This document shows, in pieces, positions 1 through 10,070 of a stretch of DNA of 64,000 nt. Positions within the stretch are counted from its first letter, which is position 1; each line of letters opens with the position of its first letter. This DNA comes from Buddleja alternifolia (taxonomy: Eukaryota > Streptophyta > Magnoliopsida > Lamiales > Scrophulariaceae): assembly GCA_019426215.1 (NCBI GenBank), contig CM033394.1, forward strand, positions 23,084,195 through 23,148,194. Direction: 5' to 3'. The position numbers and the translations under genes were made by a program. The notes beneath the pieces were generated by a model, which worked only from the letters and a program-made list of their open reading frames with translations, ran no database searches and was not told where the DNA came from.

Positions 1-454
1 ACATACTCCGGATGCCGTTAGTCGGATTAATTTGGAAAAATCTGAATTTATCTGGGAAAAATTCTAGTTCTTGAACTTACAGTAGAGATTGCTACACCCA
101 ATCTAGTATCGCTTATCATGAGCGAGGGTTCCGCGTGATAATACTCTTAAGTAATTTTCCACCATAGCAACACTAGTCTAATAATTTGAAGAACAACATC
201 TATATAGATACAAGTAAATTTGTGTCATTACATGTGTCTTAGTCGCTTTCTCATATAATTTTATCATCTTGCTTCATAATTATAATTAGTTAATTTAGTT
301 GTGTTTAGTCATTTATAAGTTTTATTTAATTCTTGCTATAAATTCTTGCAAAACTGAAATACAAGTCTCTGTGAGTTCGACATCTCAGAATTAATTGTCC
401 ACTTTATTACTAACACGATCAGTCCTCTAGCTGTAAAAACACGTTGAGTTCTAA
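1..454. other. Intergenic or LTR-like AT-rich sequence
   Basis: There is no credible ORF. The stretch around 330-420, where a GTGAGTTCGAC motif follows a run of short A/T-rich words, resembles the end of a plant LTR, but I find no partner LTR, primer-binding site or target-site duplication, so I leave it unassigned. Confidence 0.3.
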
Positions 455-757
455 CGTGTCAACTATCTGGTCGGGCCCTTAGCTGGTATAACCAATTGCC
501 CGCTGGTACCATTATCGGCTTCGAGCAATTGACAAGGCATTTCCTTAATCACTTTTCCATGAATAAGAAGTATTCAAGACAACCTCATTTCTATTCATGG
601 TGGTGCAAAAAGATGGAGAATCCTGGAGATAATATATATAGCGATTCTCCATAGCAGTGTCCAAGGTACCGCATGTAATCCACGAACTGCTGTCGGGGAT
701 AATGCAAAGAAACTTGTGCAATAGTAGATTCAAGGAGTCTATAGCTAGGAAGCCAAT
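455..757 (+). pseudogene. Ty3/gypsy gag fragment (same family as copies A and B)
   Basis: A plus-strand relic of the retrotransposon gag. Translated across frames it matches the gag of the two larger copies in this window: the segment around 655-745 reads PHVIHELLSGIMQRN, nearly identical to PHVNHELLSGIMQRN at 4620-4690 (minus). It is frameshifted and lacks both ends. It lies in the opposite orientation to copy A and abuts that copy's 3' polypurine tract near 775, so it is a rearranged scrap and not part of an intact element. Minus-strand ORFs over this stretch are antisense shadows. Confidence 0.7.
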
Positions 758-1830
758 GTCCAATGTTAGAATCATAATGCCCCCTACTCCTTAGGAGTTT
801 TCTACACATAGAATTTTTGGAGGCTTGTCACATATAGGCTTGAATAGCCATATGTGTTATTTATTTATGGCGTGAAGTGAATCATCACGTTAGCCGTGTT
901 AGTATAACCTCGGTCCAGAGTTTATGTTGGAGTGGGGGTAGTTTTATAAACCTCATTCCCTCTCGGTGCTACTGGAAATATTATGAAATGGACTAGCCTT
1001 GATCGAGTCTTTGTTAACTCGGAGGATTTTTGTTGTTCTACCTATATTGGCCTCTAAAGGGGCATTATGTTGAGTGAATGGCTTCTGTCGGAATCATTGG
1101 TCCCGAGAAGCGTTTATGAGTGTTATCAAATAACCCATCATTTATTGTCATATATTTTTATATGAAATCACATGCATGTTATCAAATAAATCTAACATAC
1201 ACAACGACATAAAGAGAAACGTGCTTTAAGGCACTTAGCAAGTATATATCGAAAATTCAAAATATCCAAAATTCAATGCAAAATGTACGGGGGTGAACAA
1301 AGGCACCTCAAACCTTAAAGGGGGTAGGTTGTGCTAGCGGGCACCCCTACTCAACGCTTGGCTCGTAGCCAACTCAAAATTGTTCGATGGAAATATAATG
1401 GAAAAAAACGAGATAGTCTTTAACTTTATTTGGAACCTGCTGATGCCTTACTAGGCGGGGTACCTTTTCAATTGAGGGTTATCCTCCATGGGAGTCCTCT
1501 TACACTTAGCTCCCAGTTCCGGTGTGCCTCCCCCCATCCTTGGCTCTTTGTCCTCGACCTCTGCTGGCTCTATGACCTTTGCTTGCATCATTTAACGTGC
1601 GCGTGAGTCTCTTCTCTTAGCGACAGGCGGGGGATTGTTGAGGCGTACCTCGCCCTCTTGGGGCGACGTATCTTAGCTATTGGCCTCCTTGAAGGTAATT
1701 GACCGCGAGTAGATTTTCTTAGTGCCCCCCAGCTAGGTCTTTCCCCCCAAGTGCCTTTCTCCTTTTGTGAGATCAGGTTTATCATAGCTTGCTTCCCCTT
1801 GTCCTCTTGACTTGGACCATCGTGCTTTCT

Positions 1831-2466
1831 TTATAGTTTTTTCAAGGCATTGGCGTAACACTCTCTAGCTACCTTCACCTCTCCAATCGCCTCCCTCGTT
1901 CTGACCGGGGTCGGGAACTTTATTTTCATGTGGAAGGTCGATATGACCGCTTGGAAATGGTTCAAGCTCGACCTCCCCAAGATAACGTTATACTTGGAGG
2001 TGGTTTTGACCACCAAAAACTTCACCATCTTTATAGAGCAGGCTGGAAATGTACCCAAAGATATAGATAGAGACACCTCCTTTAGCGCATCCACTATTTC
2101 GCCCGTGAAACCAGTGAGGGGGGTGTTGACTGCTTGGAGTTGTGCATTATCTACCCCTAATTGGGTGAAAGCATTATAGAAGATTTTGTCAGCTAAACTT
2201 CTGCAATCCACCAAAATCTTTTTCACTCAGAAATTGGAGATGGTCACCGATATTACTACGGTGTCGTTCATCAAGGGGACTTGATTTTCTGTGTCTTGGG
2301 CTCCAAAGTTAATACTTAAAACTTTTGGTTCCACCTGATTTACTTGCTCCGCTCGCGGGGTGTTGACAGCGTGCAACCCCATAGCAGCCTTCAGCAAGGC
2401 TTTTCTAGAGTTTGCCAAATCTCCCCCAGCGAGGCCTACTAAAATCACTCCTATGATCCCATTCAC
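1831..2466 (-). pseudogene. Retroviral-type aspartic protease domain of copy A
   Basis: Two adjacent minus-strand reading frames (2466-2227 and 2226-1831) separated by one in-frame stop. The product resembles the retropepsin-like domain of plant Ty3 elements: an active-site-like ILVDCRSLAD (the usual D-S/T-G triad is here D-C-R), then LTGFTGE, the FLVV strand, and the C-terminal YNVILGRSSL with its conserved ILGR. In its family it processes the Gag polyprotein inside virus-like particles. The altered active-site triad and the stop suggest it is dead. Gag lies upstream on the minus strand and no RT follows. Confidence 0.75.
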
Positions 2467-2936
2467 TGGGGGTTTTCCATGTCTACGTCCGTCCTAGGGG
2501 GATTGAATTTACCCCATCTCTACCCTATAGACCTGAGGGTTCTTGAGGAGTTGATCCCAATGGCGCTATGACCTCTTGTAAATAGCCCCTTTTGATAAGC
2601 TTCTCTATCTCCACCTGTAGATGGTGGCATTCCTCAGTAGTGTGAACTTGTCTCGGTGGAACCTACAATACTTCTTGGACTTAAGGCGGCTGGGATTATC
2701 CTTCATCTTTTTTGGCCATTGGACTATGCCTTGCTACTCAGCGATGGCCAGAACTTGCTCCCGCGGTAGTGTGAGTAGGGTATACTTCGAGAAGGCATGT
2801 GTTTGCGCTCCTTAAGCTCTGGCACCTTGTCATCTTCTCTAGTCTTCCTTTTATTACCACTGCCTTCTTGGCTTGCTGGACCCATAGTCTCTTCAATCCT
2901 GATGTATTTTTCGGCCTTGGCCAACATCTCCTCCAT

Positions 2937-4595
2937 AGTTGTGTTGTGATTCGGTCTACCGAGTAAATTTTTTAATTCGCAAAAAGAAATATACGGATGA
3001 GGATAATCAAATTACCTCTTGATGACAGAACTTTTATAATCAACAGCAGCCTCAGACTCCTGCTTCTAGATTATCACGCGGAAGAAAAATCTCTAAGAAG
3101 CTCCGATCTCCTCCCCAGCAACAATGGCGGCGGCGGCTAGGTGGAGAGTGAATGAGGGGATTTTGTCTTTATTTTGCTCTAGGTTTTCTTTTGGCTCAAA
3201 GTCAGATTCAGAATTGTGACTTGTTTAGAGTTCGGACACTGACTAACAACTTATACCAAGTAAACCAAAAACCCCTAGTTCCACTAGTGAGGGGCGACCG
3301 CTAGGGCCTTTTAGGGTTTGGCTTCTGGGTTTTGTTCCATCTTTAGCTCATGTGTAATTAAAAAAATCCAAGTCCAATCCAATTAACTTTTAATTAATTA
3401 CTTAAATCTAATTAAAATAATCCAATTAATTTAATTCAACTTATAAATTAATTTACAAGTAATTTAACTTATGAATTAAATTATTTAATTAATTTATTTA
3501 ATCTAATTAAATAACTTTAATTAAATCATGCCATCCATTTTGTTAGTCAATCACATCTAATGTGATTTTACCAAAATATCCTTAGCATGGAAAAACATTC
3601 ATTTTCTTCACATAGCGCGACTCTCTAGGCTCAATTTAATTGGCAATGAGAGGATTCTAAAGAATAAGGTTATCACATAGCCAACACCGTGGAACCAAAT
3701 CTTAGCCCAATTGAATACAAGATGGGCATGTCATCACGAACCTTGATTACGATTACCATGTACGTATAAACTCTTCACTGAGGTGACCCGATCAAGTAAA
3801 AGCCATGGTATGTCAAACTCATAGAACTTGATGCTATGCTCAGTAATCATAATAACATGAAATTACCAAACTACCCTTAGTGACCATTAGTAGTTAGTTT
3901 ATATACTTTGGCCAAAGACTTTGTAAGTTCAATTACTTATAATCGTACAGGTCACATACTCGTTTACTACGGTGAATCCCATATTGGCAGTTATCTTACA
4001 ATGTCGAATACACCATGTGAATCGTACTTCGAGGTCGACCCCACCTAATAGGTGATACGGGGGTAACTACTCCGATAACATATCCAATACTACAAGCACA
4101 TTGCAATGAACTCCTCAGGTCTAAAATTGACACATGCTATCACAATCTTAATCTCAATAATTGATTGTCAAAATACTCATGTGATCGGATTAATGCGAGT
4201 CGAGTTCAAATATGTTAATTCCATTAACTATAATCATGACACCAGCTTCCACTATTTAATTAGTATTCGACTGACACTTCCTTGTCAAAGTCGGTGTCAT
4301 ACGAGTTGAATTTTAATGCCCAATTAAAATTCCTTAACTCGCGAACTATCTTTTAAGAGATTAAGTACTTGACTCTTCCAGTGCCTCCTCTCACCCATAA
4401 GAGGTGGAAAGTCTATCTTTAAATCTTAAGAACTTATTAGTTCAACACACTTAAATGTCATTAGATTTATATGAACAAAATCAAAACCTTTCTTATACAA
4501 AAATAGAAACATGTAATTGTTTGTACAAATAACTTATCAAAGCTCTACTCAATCTAATTCCTCATTGCAATTGAGGGCATACACCTAACAAGTCG
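2937..4595 (-). mobile_element. Solo LTR-X (copia-type) inserted in copy A
   Basis: Between 2942 and 4590 lies a 1.65-kb sequence that on the minus strand begins TGTTAGGTGTATGCC and ends CACAACA. It matches the X-family LTRs at 37300, 40479, 50096 and 52733. Flanking 5-bp target-site copies are agttg (2937-2941) and agtcg (4591-4595), 4 of 5 identical. It interrupts copy A between the end of gag and the segment that leads into protease; in copy B the two flanks are adjacent. No internal domain remains, as expected for LTR-LTR recombination. Confidence 0.8.
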
Positions 4596-5001
4596 ACGGA
4601 GACTTTCCAACTATAGACTCCTTGAACTTGCTGTTGCGCAAATTCCTTTGCATTATTCCTGACAACAACTCGTGGTTAACATGCGGTACTTCAGACACCG
4701 CCGTGGAGAAGTGTTGTACGTATTCCCTCAGGAACTTTCCATCCCTTTGGAAAGCATTGAACAAAAAGTAGGCTGTCTTCGGATATTTCTTATTCATGGA
4801 GAAATGGTTGAGGAAACGCAGTGTTAGCTAGGGGTGCCCACGAGCCGATTCGAACCGAGCCTAGCCAAATTTCTGTGCTTGAGCTCGTTCGAACTCAAGC
4901 CCGGGTTGAACCGAGTCGAGCTCGAGCACGAGCTCAGAAAAAAATAAAAAAATAATTTTCTTTAATTAGTATATATATATATTATTATTAATTTTTTATT
5001 G

Positions 5002-5032
<31 letters not shown>

Positions 5033-5821
5033 TATAATCATTATAAATATTTAATATTGAATAACTAATACATATATAATATTATAAGATATTATATTAT
5101 ATGTATGTATATAGTGAAAAATAAATAAAATATTATATTATATATATTAATTTTAATAAAAATATAAAAATATTTTTTATTCAAGCTCGCGAGCCTTCAA
5201 ACAGGTATTGTTGGGCTCGAGCTAGACTCGACAGAAAAGCTCGACTTGAGCTCAAGTTGAGCTTTTTTTAAGCCGGCTAGCCGAGCTCACTAGCTGGCTC
5301 GGCTTCTTGCACAACCCTTATGTCAGCTGCTCAAAGCCGGTGATGGTACCGACGCGCAGTTAGTTGAACCAGCTATGGGGCCGACCAGACAAAGTGGTTC
5401 AAATTTTTTTACAGTAGGTCGCGTCGCTGACGTCGTGCATGTTAGTCTTTACATTAAACTTGTCAACGTGCTCTTGAGGGTCTCTAGCTCCTTTATATTC
5501 GTTAAGGTGTGGTATCTTTAGTCCTTGTGGTATGGACTCTGCCAAGATAGCTGGGCAGAAGGGACTTCTCTTGGGGAGAACTACTGCTAAAGGCACTAGC
5601 TGCATGTCCTCATATCTTCGCTTGTTCTCCAAACTTTCATCTTGACGAGGTGCTTGCCTACGCCGGACTTCTCGTCTCGGCAGAGTCTCTTTGGGGGTCA
5701 AGGAGACTTGACCTCTATGTCGAGACCAAGGGGGTAATAACCTTCTGTATTTTCTTCGTGGTGGCCTCTTATAAGGTGAAACCACGATGTTCTTTTCTTT
5801 TTCACGTGCTGCCCCGTTCAC
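4585..5821 (-). pseudogene. Gag of copy A, split by a hAT MITE
   Basis: The minus-strand gag of copy A. The N-terminal stretch (5821-5399) is rich in Arg, Lys and Pro, followed by the capsid-like signature HLNEYKGARDPQEHVDKF, which matches HLSEYEEAGDPQEHIDRF in copy B. The reading resumes at 4797 (MNKKYPKTAYFLFNAFQRDG) and runs to 4585. The gap is the MITE at 4830-5320. The gag start is probably the ATG at 6370 (MQTRSQARTTGDR), just inside the primer-binding site, since copy B begins the same way at 12787. Frameshifts separate the 6370 start from the 5821 frame. Gag would form the virus-like particle. Confidence 0.75.
4822..5328. mobile_element. hAT-like MITE with GAGCTCGAG-rich ends
   Basis: The element spans 4830-5320. 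It starts AGGGGTGCCCACGAGCC and ends with the imperfect inverse TTGCACAACCCTTA. Near-8-bp target duplications flank it: tgttagct (4822-4829) and tgtcagct (5321-5328), 7 of 8 identical. The ends carry many GAGCTCGAG-like inverted words, while the centre (4940-5170) is almost pure A/T. It has no coding capacity. The TAGGGGTG-type end and 8-bp duplication fit the hAT superfamily. Confidence 0.8.
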
Positions 5822-6390
5822 TTGTGAGTTGGATCGCCTTGACCCGATCCCACTGAGGTTAGGGACTCCTGACCTCGGTGGGGGGATTGACTAGGCTCAA
5901 CTCGCGGGGGGCGCCCTTTTTCGCGAGGCTCCTGACCTCTATGCATTGACTGAGGGAGTGGAACTTGATGTCCCCTCTCTTGAGGTGGGGGCACATCTTG
6001 AGGGTTCCTCACTTAGGGGTCTCGCCCTTTGACAGCTGACGGAATGGGCGTCGCGCGAGACGGGTGCGCCTGGGCGTATTGCTGGACAGCTCGAGCTGCT
6101 GCTCGCCCCGAGGCATCTTCAACAAGAGCAAGGAGGGCTTCTTGAGTGATCTCGAACACCCTACTAGTAGGGCGGTGGAATCACCGCTGGTGTGACTGGA
6201 GGTACATTCTGTTCGTTCACTAAAGTCGGTGGAACTGGATCATCTCCACCGACTTGAGCTTCCGACATTCCCTCTTGTTGTGAGGGGTTAGGAACTTCGT
6301 CACCTGCCACTGGCGCATTGTTGCTAGCCATCCTGTCACCAGTGGTACGTGCTTGAGACCTAGTTTGCATACTCAGTGGTTGGACCACTC

Positions 6391-6410
6391 TTCCCACAGA
6401 CGGCGCCAAC
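6391..6410 (-). other. Primer-binding site of copy A
   Basis: On the minus strand the LTR ends in CA at 6411 and is followed by GTTGGCGCCGTCTGTGGGAA. The same string follows the 5' LTR of copy B at 12748. TGGCGCC-type sites are usual for plant Ty3/gypsy elements; I do not assign the tRNA. Confidence 0.8.
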
Positions 6411-6890
6411 TGATGCGGGGTGAAATTGTACGTATGTGAATGTCATGTGATTTGCCACGTGAGGAGGGAATCCGACCCAACACACGACAAACTAGGCAGA
6501 GGGTTGAATTATGTTTAGACTGCACTCGCTGTAGGCAGGCCGCCGACGTACCCACAGTGATGAGATCAAGTCTTTTCGTAGTTCGATAATAAAATTACTC
6601 TCTAAAGATTGCCAGTGGAATTCTTGTAGACAGAGTAAATAATCATCTGTTATCAGCTCTTTTAGGGTTTATATAGCGCTGATGGTGAACTATGGGCCAG
6701 GATTTGACCATTGGCCCATTTGCTTATTTCTTTAGACTATTGAATATGTACTTCGTGATTGTCAACCCAATTATTATTGCGGCCCACTTATCAGATTGGG
6801 TTCTACCCCATTAATCGTACTCAGCTGTACCGAGTATTGATATCGTGGAATATTATGGCCCAAATAAATTATGACTTGCAATTACAATAG
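6411..6890 (-). repeat. LTR of copy A
   Basis: An LTR of about 475 bp on the minus strand, ending CCCGCATCA before the primer-binding site and homologous to copy B's LTR (shared CCTAGTTTGTCGTG and a CACGTGG..AATCAC..GACAT block). A TATA-like CTATATAAACCC lies on the minus strand at about 6665-6677. The upper edge is inferred from a polypurine-like AGGGGGCA at 6891-6898 (minus), which suggests that internal sequence also flanks it on the far side. No target duplication was found. Confidence 0.65.
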
Positions 6891-7158
6891 TGCCCCCTAA
6901 AATTTTTGGTACACATTGTGATACTGTGAAGACTTTTCTTTTTTCCCCTTAAACGGAACGATAGATATTGTGAACAGTTGAGATGTCCCATAAAATGTTG
7001 ATTGTATATACCGTACACATGCCGACCAGATAGTCCCCTCTCGTGGGGCTTTAGCTGTTCTTTCATTTCATTTGTTAATAGAAGGTTTCGTCTTATCTGA
7101 ACCGAATACACTAGCTGCATGATTAGAATGGATTAGCACAACTTTTAAATGATTGATC
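6891..7158 (-). repeat. Remnant of the 3' internal region of a copy-A-type element
   Basis: On the minus strand this segment ends in CCAAAAATTTTAGGGGGCA directly before the LTR, as the 3' end of copy A does (AATTTTTGG and GCCCCCT words recur at 780-830). A minus ORF here has no recognisable domain. I read it as noncoding 3' element sequence. Confidence 0.4.
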
Positions 7159-7423
7159 CTAGAGAATAAATGTTTTTTCTTTATTTACCAATAAGGTCTA
7201 GCACAGTTGGTAAATAGCTGAATTCCTTAACTATATTGTCCAGGGTTCGATCCCTGATCGTGTGTATAGAAAAAGCTTTGTTGGGATAGACAAAACCTAC
7301 TTTGGTAATCTCTATGCCTCGAAGGGATTAGTTTCCAATGTCCGGCTGGAGGAAACCCTTGATATGAACCAAAGAAACAAAACAATTTTTTTTTTTTTGG
7401 GGACAGACTAGAGAATAAATGTT
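7159..7423 (+). mobile_element. tRNA-derived SINE, copy 1, with perfect 16-bp TSD
   Basis: The insert 7175-7407 is bounded by identical 16-bp repeats ctagagaataaatgtt at 7159-7174 and 7408-7423. It contains a polymerase III box A (TAGCACAGTTGG, 7199-7210) and box B (GGTTCGATCCC, 7244-7254) at tRNA-like spacing, then a body with CCTCGAAGGGATTAGTTT and an A-rich then T-rich tail. A second copy lies on the minus strand at 35437-35634. SINEs are transcribed by RNA polymerase III and moved by LINE enzymes. The perfect duplication suggests a fairly recent insertion. Confidence 0.9.
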
Positions 7424-7948
7424 AGCAACGTGATACAACATCAAAATTGTGGGGGAGGTGCTGAGGTCTAAAATTTGAAAAACAAACAAAGTGAAAAGGC
7501 CAAACTCTAATAGGAATTTAACAATCTTAAAAAAAAAATGGGAATTTAACTGTGGATCCATTACCCACCCCTCGTTATTAATGGTTGATTATTATACAAT
7601 ACTATTTATCAAAATAAAATAAAATAAAATATTATACAATACTATTTGGACTAAAATAAAAAAATGGATGATATTTTCGTCTTTTGTTAAGAATTAAAAC
7701 ATAATGATATTTTTGTAATTAAAAGTTAAACAAACGATAAAGAAATTTAAAGAACTAATAAAATATTATTTATATCAATGAATTTATCGAATCAATTTAT
7801 TTTAAACATTATACATACATATATATATATATGCGTATCCTCAACGTATCGTACCTTAAAATTTTGAAATTTGTCGTATTTCGTATCCGTGTCGTATTGT
7901 ACACTTCCTTACATCTGTATCCGTGCATCATAGCATATATATATATAT
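7424..7948. other. AT-rich intergenic sequence
   Basis: No gene. It holds short repeats of AAAATAAAAT (7610-7630), a (TA)n tract at 7820-7832 and an 80-bp run of CGTATCCGTGTCGTATTG-like words (7835-7935) of a kind often seen at the edges of plant repeats. I could not assign it. Confidence 0.4.
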
Positions 7949-10070
7949 AGGGTATGGATCAAATACATCCTATTGGATTAGGTAAGATATAAGACTCAAT
8001 CTACACCATTGATAACACTTGATCCTAAGGTCTGGATTTAACCCATTTTTCAGATTATATAATATTTTTTAATACTAGTAGGGGCATTTTAGTCAACAAA
8101 TCGTAACAAACTCATGCAATTATTATGCAGGATCAAAATCAAATCTCTGTTATTGCTCCATAACAGATTCTGTTTCTCAATTTTTTTTTTATTTCTAATT
8201 ATAATTCGATCCAAAACTATCAATTTCATTACCAAAACGTAAAATTTCTTCATCATTCATCAATTCTGCTTCCAAATTCATTTCTTTCTTTTGAATCATA
8301 ATCGCCAATTCATCGTCATCACGAATTTTGTATTTTTTTCCTCCATTATCAATAGTTTTTTATTACGTCATTGTCAAGCCATCACCTGCGTTGCCGAAGA
8401 ACAGCCATGGTGGAAGCTGTTGTTGCTACTTAAATAATTGATTTGAATTTGGAAGCTCCTAATGAGAAATTGGAAATTAATTAATCACACATAATTTTAG
8501 TTTCATTATTATGGAAAAAGCTTTAGCCACATGAGACTATGCACAGGTAATGGGATGGTGAATGAATAATTCTTCAGCCAATATACTGTATAATGAGTTA
8601 CAATACACTGTATTATGTGTTATAACATAATGTATAATGACTTATAAGATACTATATAATAATTATAAAATTGTAATTGTATGATGTATAAACACACACT
8701 CTATAATGGGTTGTAAGATACTGTATAAAATGTTAAAATGTTATAACATACTGTATAGTTGTTTATAAGATACTATATAATGGTTTGAAATCACTAATTA
8801 TATGTCACTAATCACACACTGTATATTACAGTTGTATTTACTGTATAATGGTTTACAAACTACTGTATAATGGTTTATAAGCTACTGTATGATGGTTTAA
8901 AAAATCACTAATTGTGATGTCACTAAATACTACATTGTATATCACCACTTATCTACTGCGTTTTGCTTTAAAAAAATAATAAAAAAATATATATTTTAAA
9001 TTTCCGAAAGGCAAAAACTGTTTTTGGAATTTGGTCCTAAACTCTACTTCAATCTTGTAGGAAACGTCGTTTTAAAAACAACTCAGTATACTTATCATAA
9101 GTATGCTGAGCACCACCCTATCGGGTCCAAATTCCATCGTTTTAATAGGTTTTTTCGCGTTTTTGTGTTTTCTGTCGGATTTTTATTTTTATTCATTTCT
9201 ATTATTTTCGTACTTTACCTTGTTTATATTTACTGTATATTTGATTATTAACTATTATATAATGGATTAATTAGCTATTGGATTCACTATATAATGACTT
9301 ATATGATACTGTATAATAGATTATAATATACTGTATAATGTAGTACAAAATGTTGTATAATATATTCAACTGATTGTTGAAAGGAGCACAATCACATGTT
9401 GTATATCCCTATTGTATGAACTGTATAATGTAATATAATACGCTGTATAATGTAATATAATGAGCTGTATAATGTAATATAATACGCTGTATAATGTAAT
9501 ATAATGAGCTATATAATGTGTTCAAATCACAATATATGGTATATCACCATTATAGTTTACTAATTAAGCAATATACAGAAATAACAGAACATTCAAAAAT
9601 CAAAAATCAAAAATCAAAGCAAATAATAATGATGTAAACGAAAACATGAGGAATACAATCTTTTCAGATTCTGGGTTTGCAATCTCGATTTTCAGAATTT
9701 TTTCGTGGGTTTCAGAATTTCCAGAACATGTGGGTTTTAGAATTTTTTTTTTATGATAATCGAACGAAATCTGAGGTTAATACGATTCTATAAATTGATT
9801 GCGTTAATCTTGGGTTGAGATTGTGATAATAAATGGCTGAGTTCGTGGGTATCAGTTTTTGAGAGATTGCAGGAGATGATTGTCGTTATTTTTGGTAAAT
9901 GGGAGATGTATAATTTTGTCATTTTGTTCATTATACCACTAATCCCTATTTTCTATTTTTTCCTGCATGTTTCTTCCTTATTTTTTGGACTGTTGGATTT
10001 AATGTATCCAATGATGTATATTGAGTTTTAGATCTTATCTATGAGAGGGTATGTATTCGATCTTGACCCT
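7949..10070. mobile_element. 2.1-kb long-TIR element inserted in (TA)n
   Basis: The left end (from 7949: AGGGTATGGATCAAATACAT) and the inverse of the right end (to 10070: AGGGTCAAGATCGAATACAT) form imperfect terminal inverted repeats that stay alignable for about 70-100 bp (GTAAGAT..AA..CTCAAT..AC...ATTG). Both sides are flanked by TATATA runs, so the target was a (TA)n tract. The interior holds no transposase, only an array of ATACTGTATAATG-like units and a nested hairpin. Superfamily unresolved; a Mutator- or Micron-like MITE is possible. Confidence 0.65.
8577..9535 (+). repeat. Degenerate ATACTGTATAATG array
   Basis: Dozens of variants of ATACTGTATAATG separated by about 10-20 bases (GTTTATAAG, TTACAA, TATAATAC) run through 8577-8960 and again 9240-9535. 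Near 9420-9500 the unit GTATAATGTAATATAATA recurs nearly in tandem. The array is interrupted by the hairpin segment near 9000-9145. There is no ORF of note; the one at 9024-9251 is low complexity. Confidence 0.8.

Larger units (their letters stand above)
775..6890 (-). mobile_element. Copy A: non-autonomous Tat-like Ty3/gypsy element (gag-protease), interrupted
   Basis: Read on the minus strand the order is LTR (6890 down to 6411), primer-binding site (6410-6391), gag, aspartic protease, about 1 kb of noncoding 3' region and a polypurine tract at about 797-780 (AGGAGTAGGGGGCAT on the minus strand). There is no reverse transcriptase, RNase H or integrase. The same order, including the long noncoding 3' region, is found in copy B. 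Two later insertions split it: a hAT MITE (4830-5320) and a solo LTR (2942-4590). The 3' LTR expected beyond 775 is missing. Without its own polymerase it would depend on enzymes from a related autonomous element. Confidence 0.75.

Noticed and set aside
7195..7270. Possible tRNA gene
   Set aside because: A and B boxes are present, but the acceptor stem and anticodon arm do not fold as a tRNA, and the 16-bp duplication and second copy show it is a SINE head.
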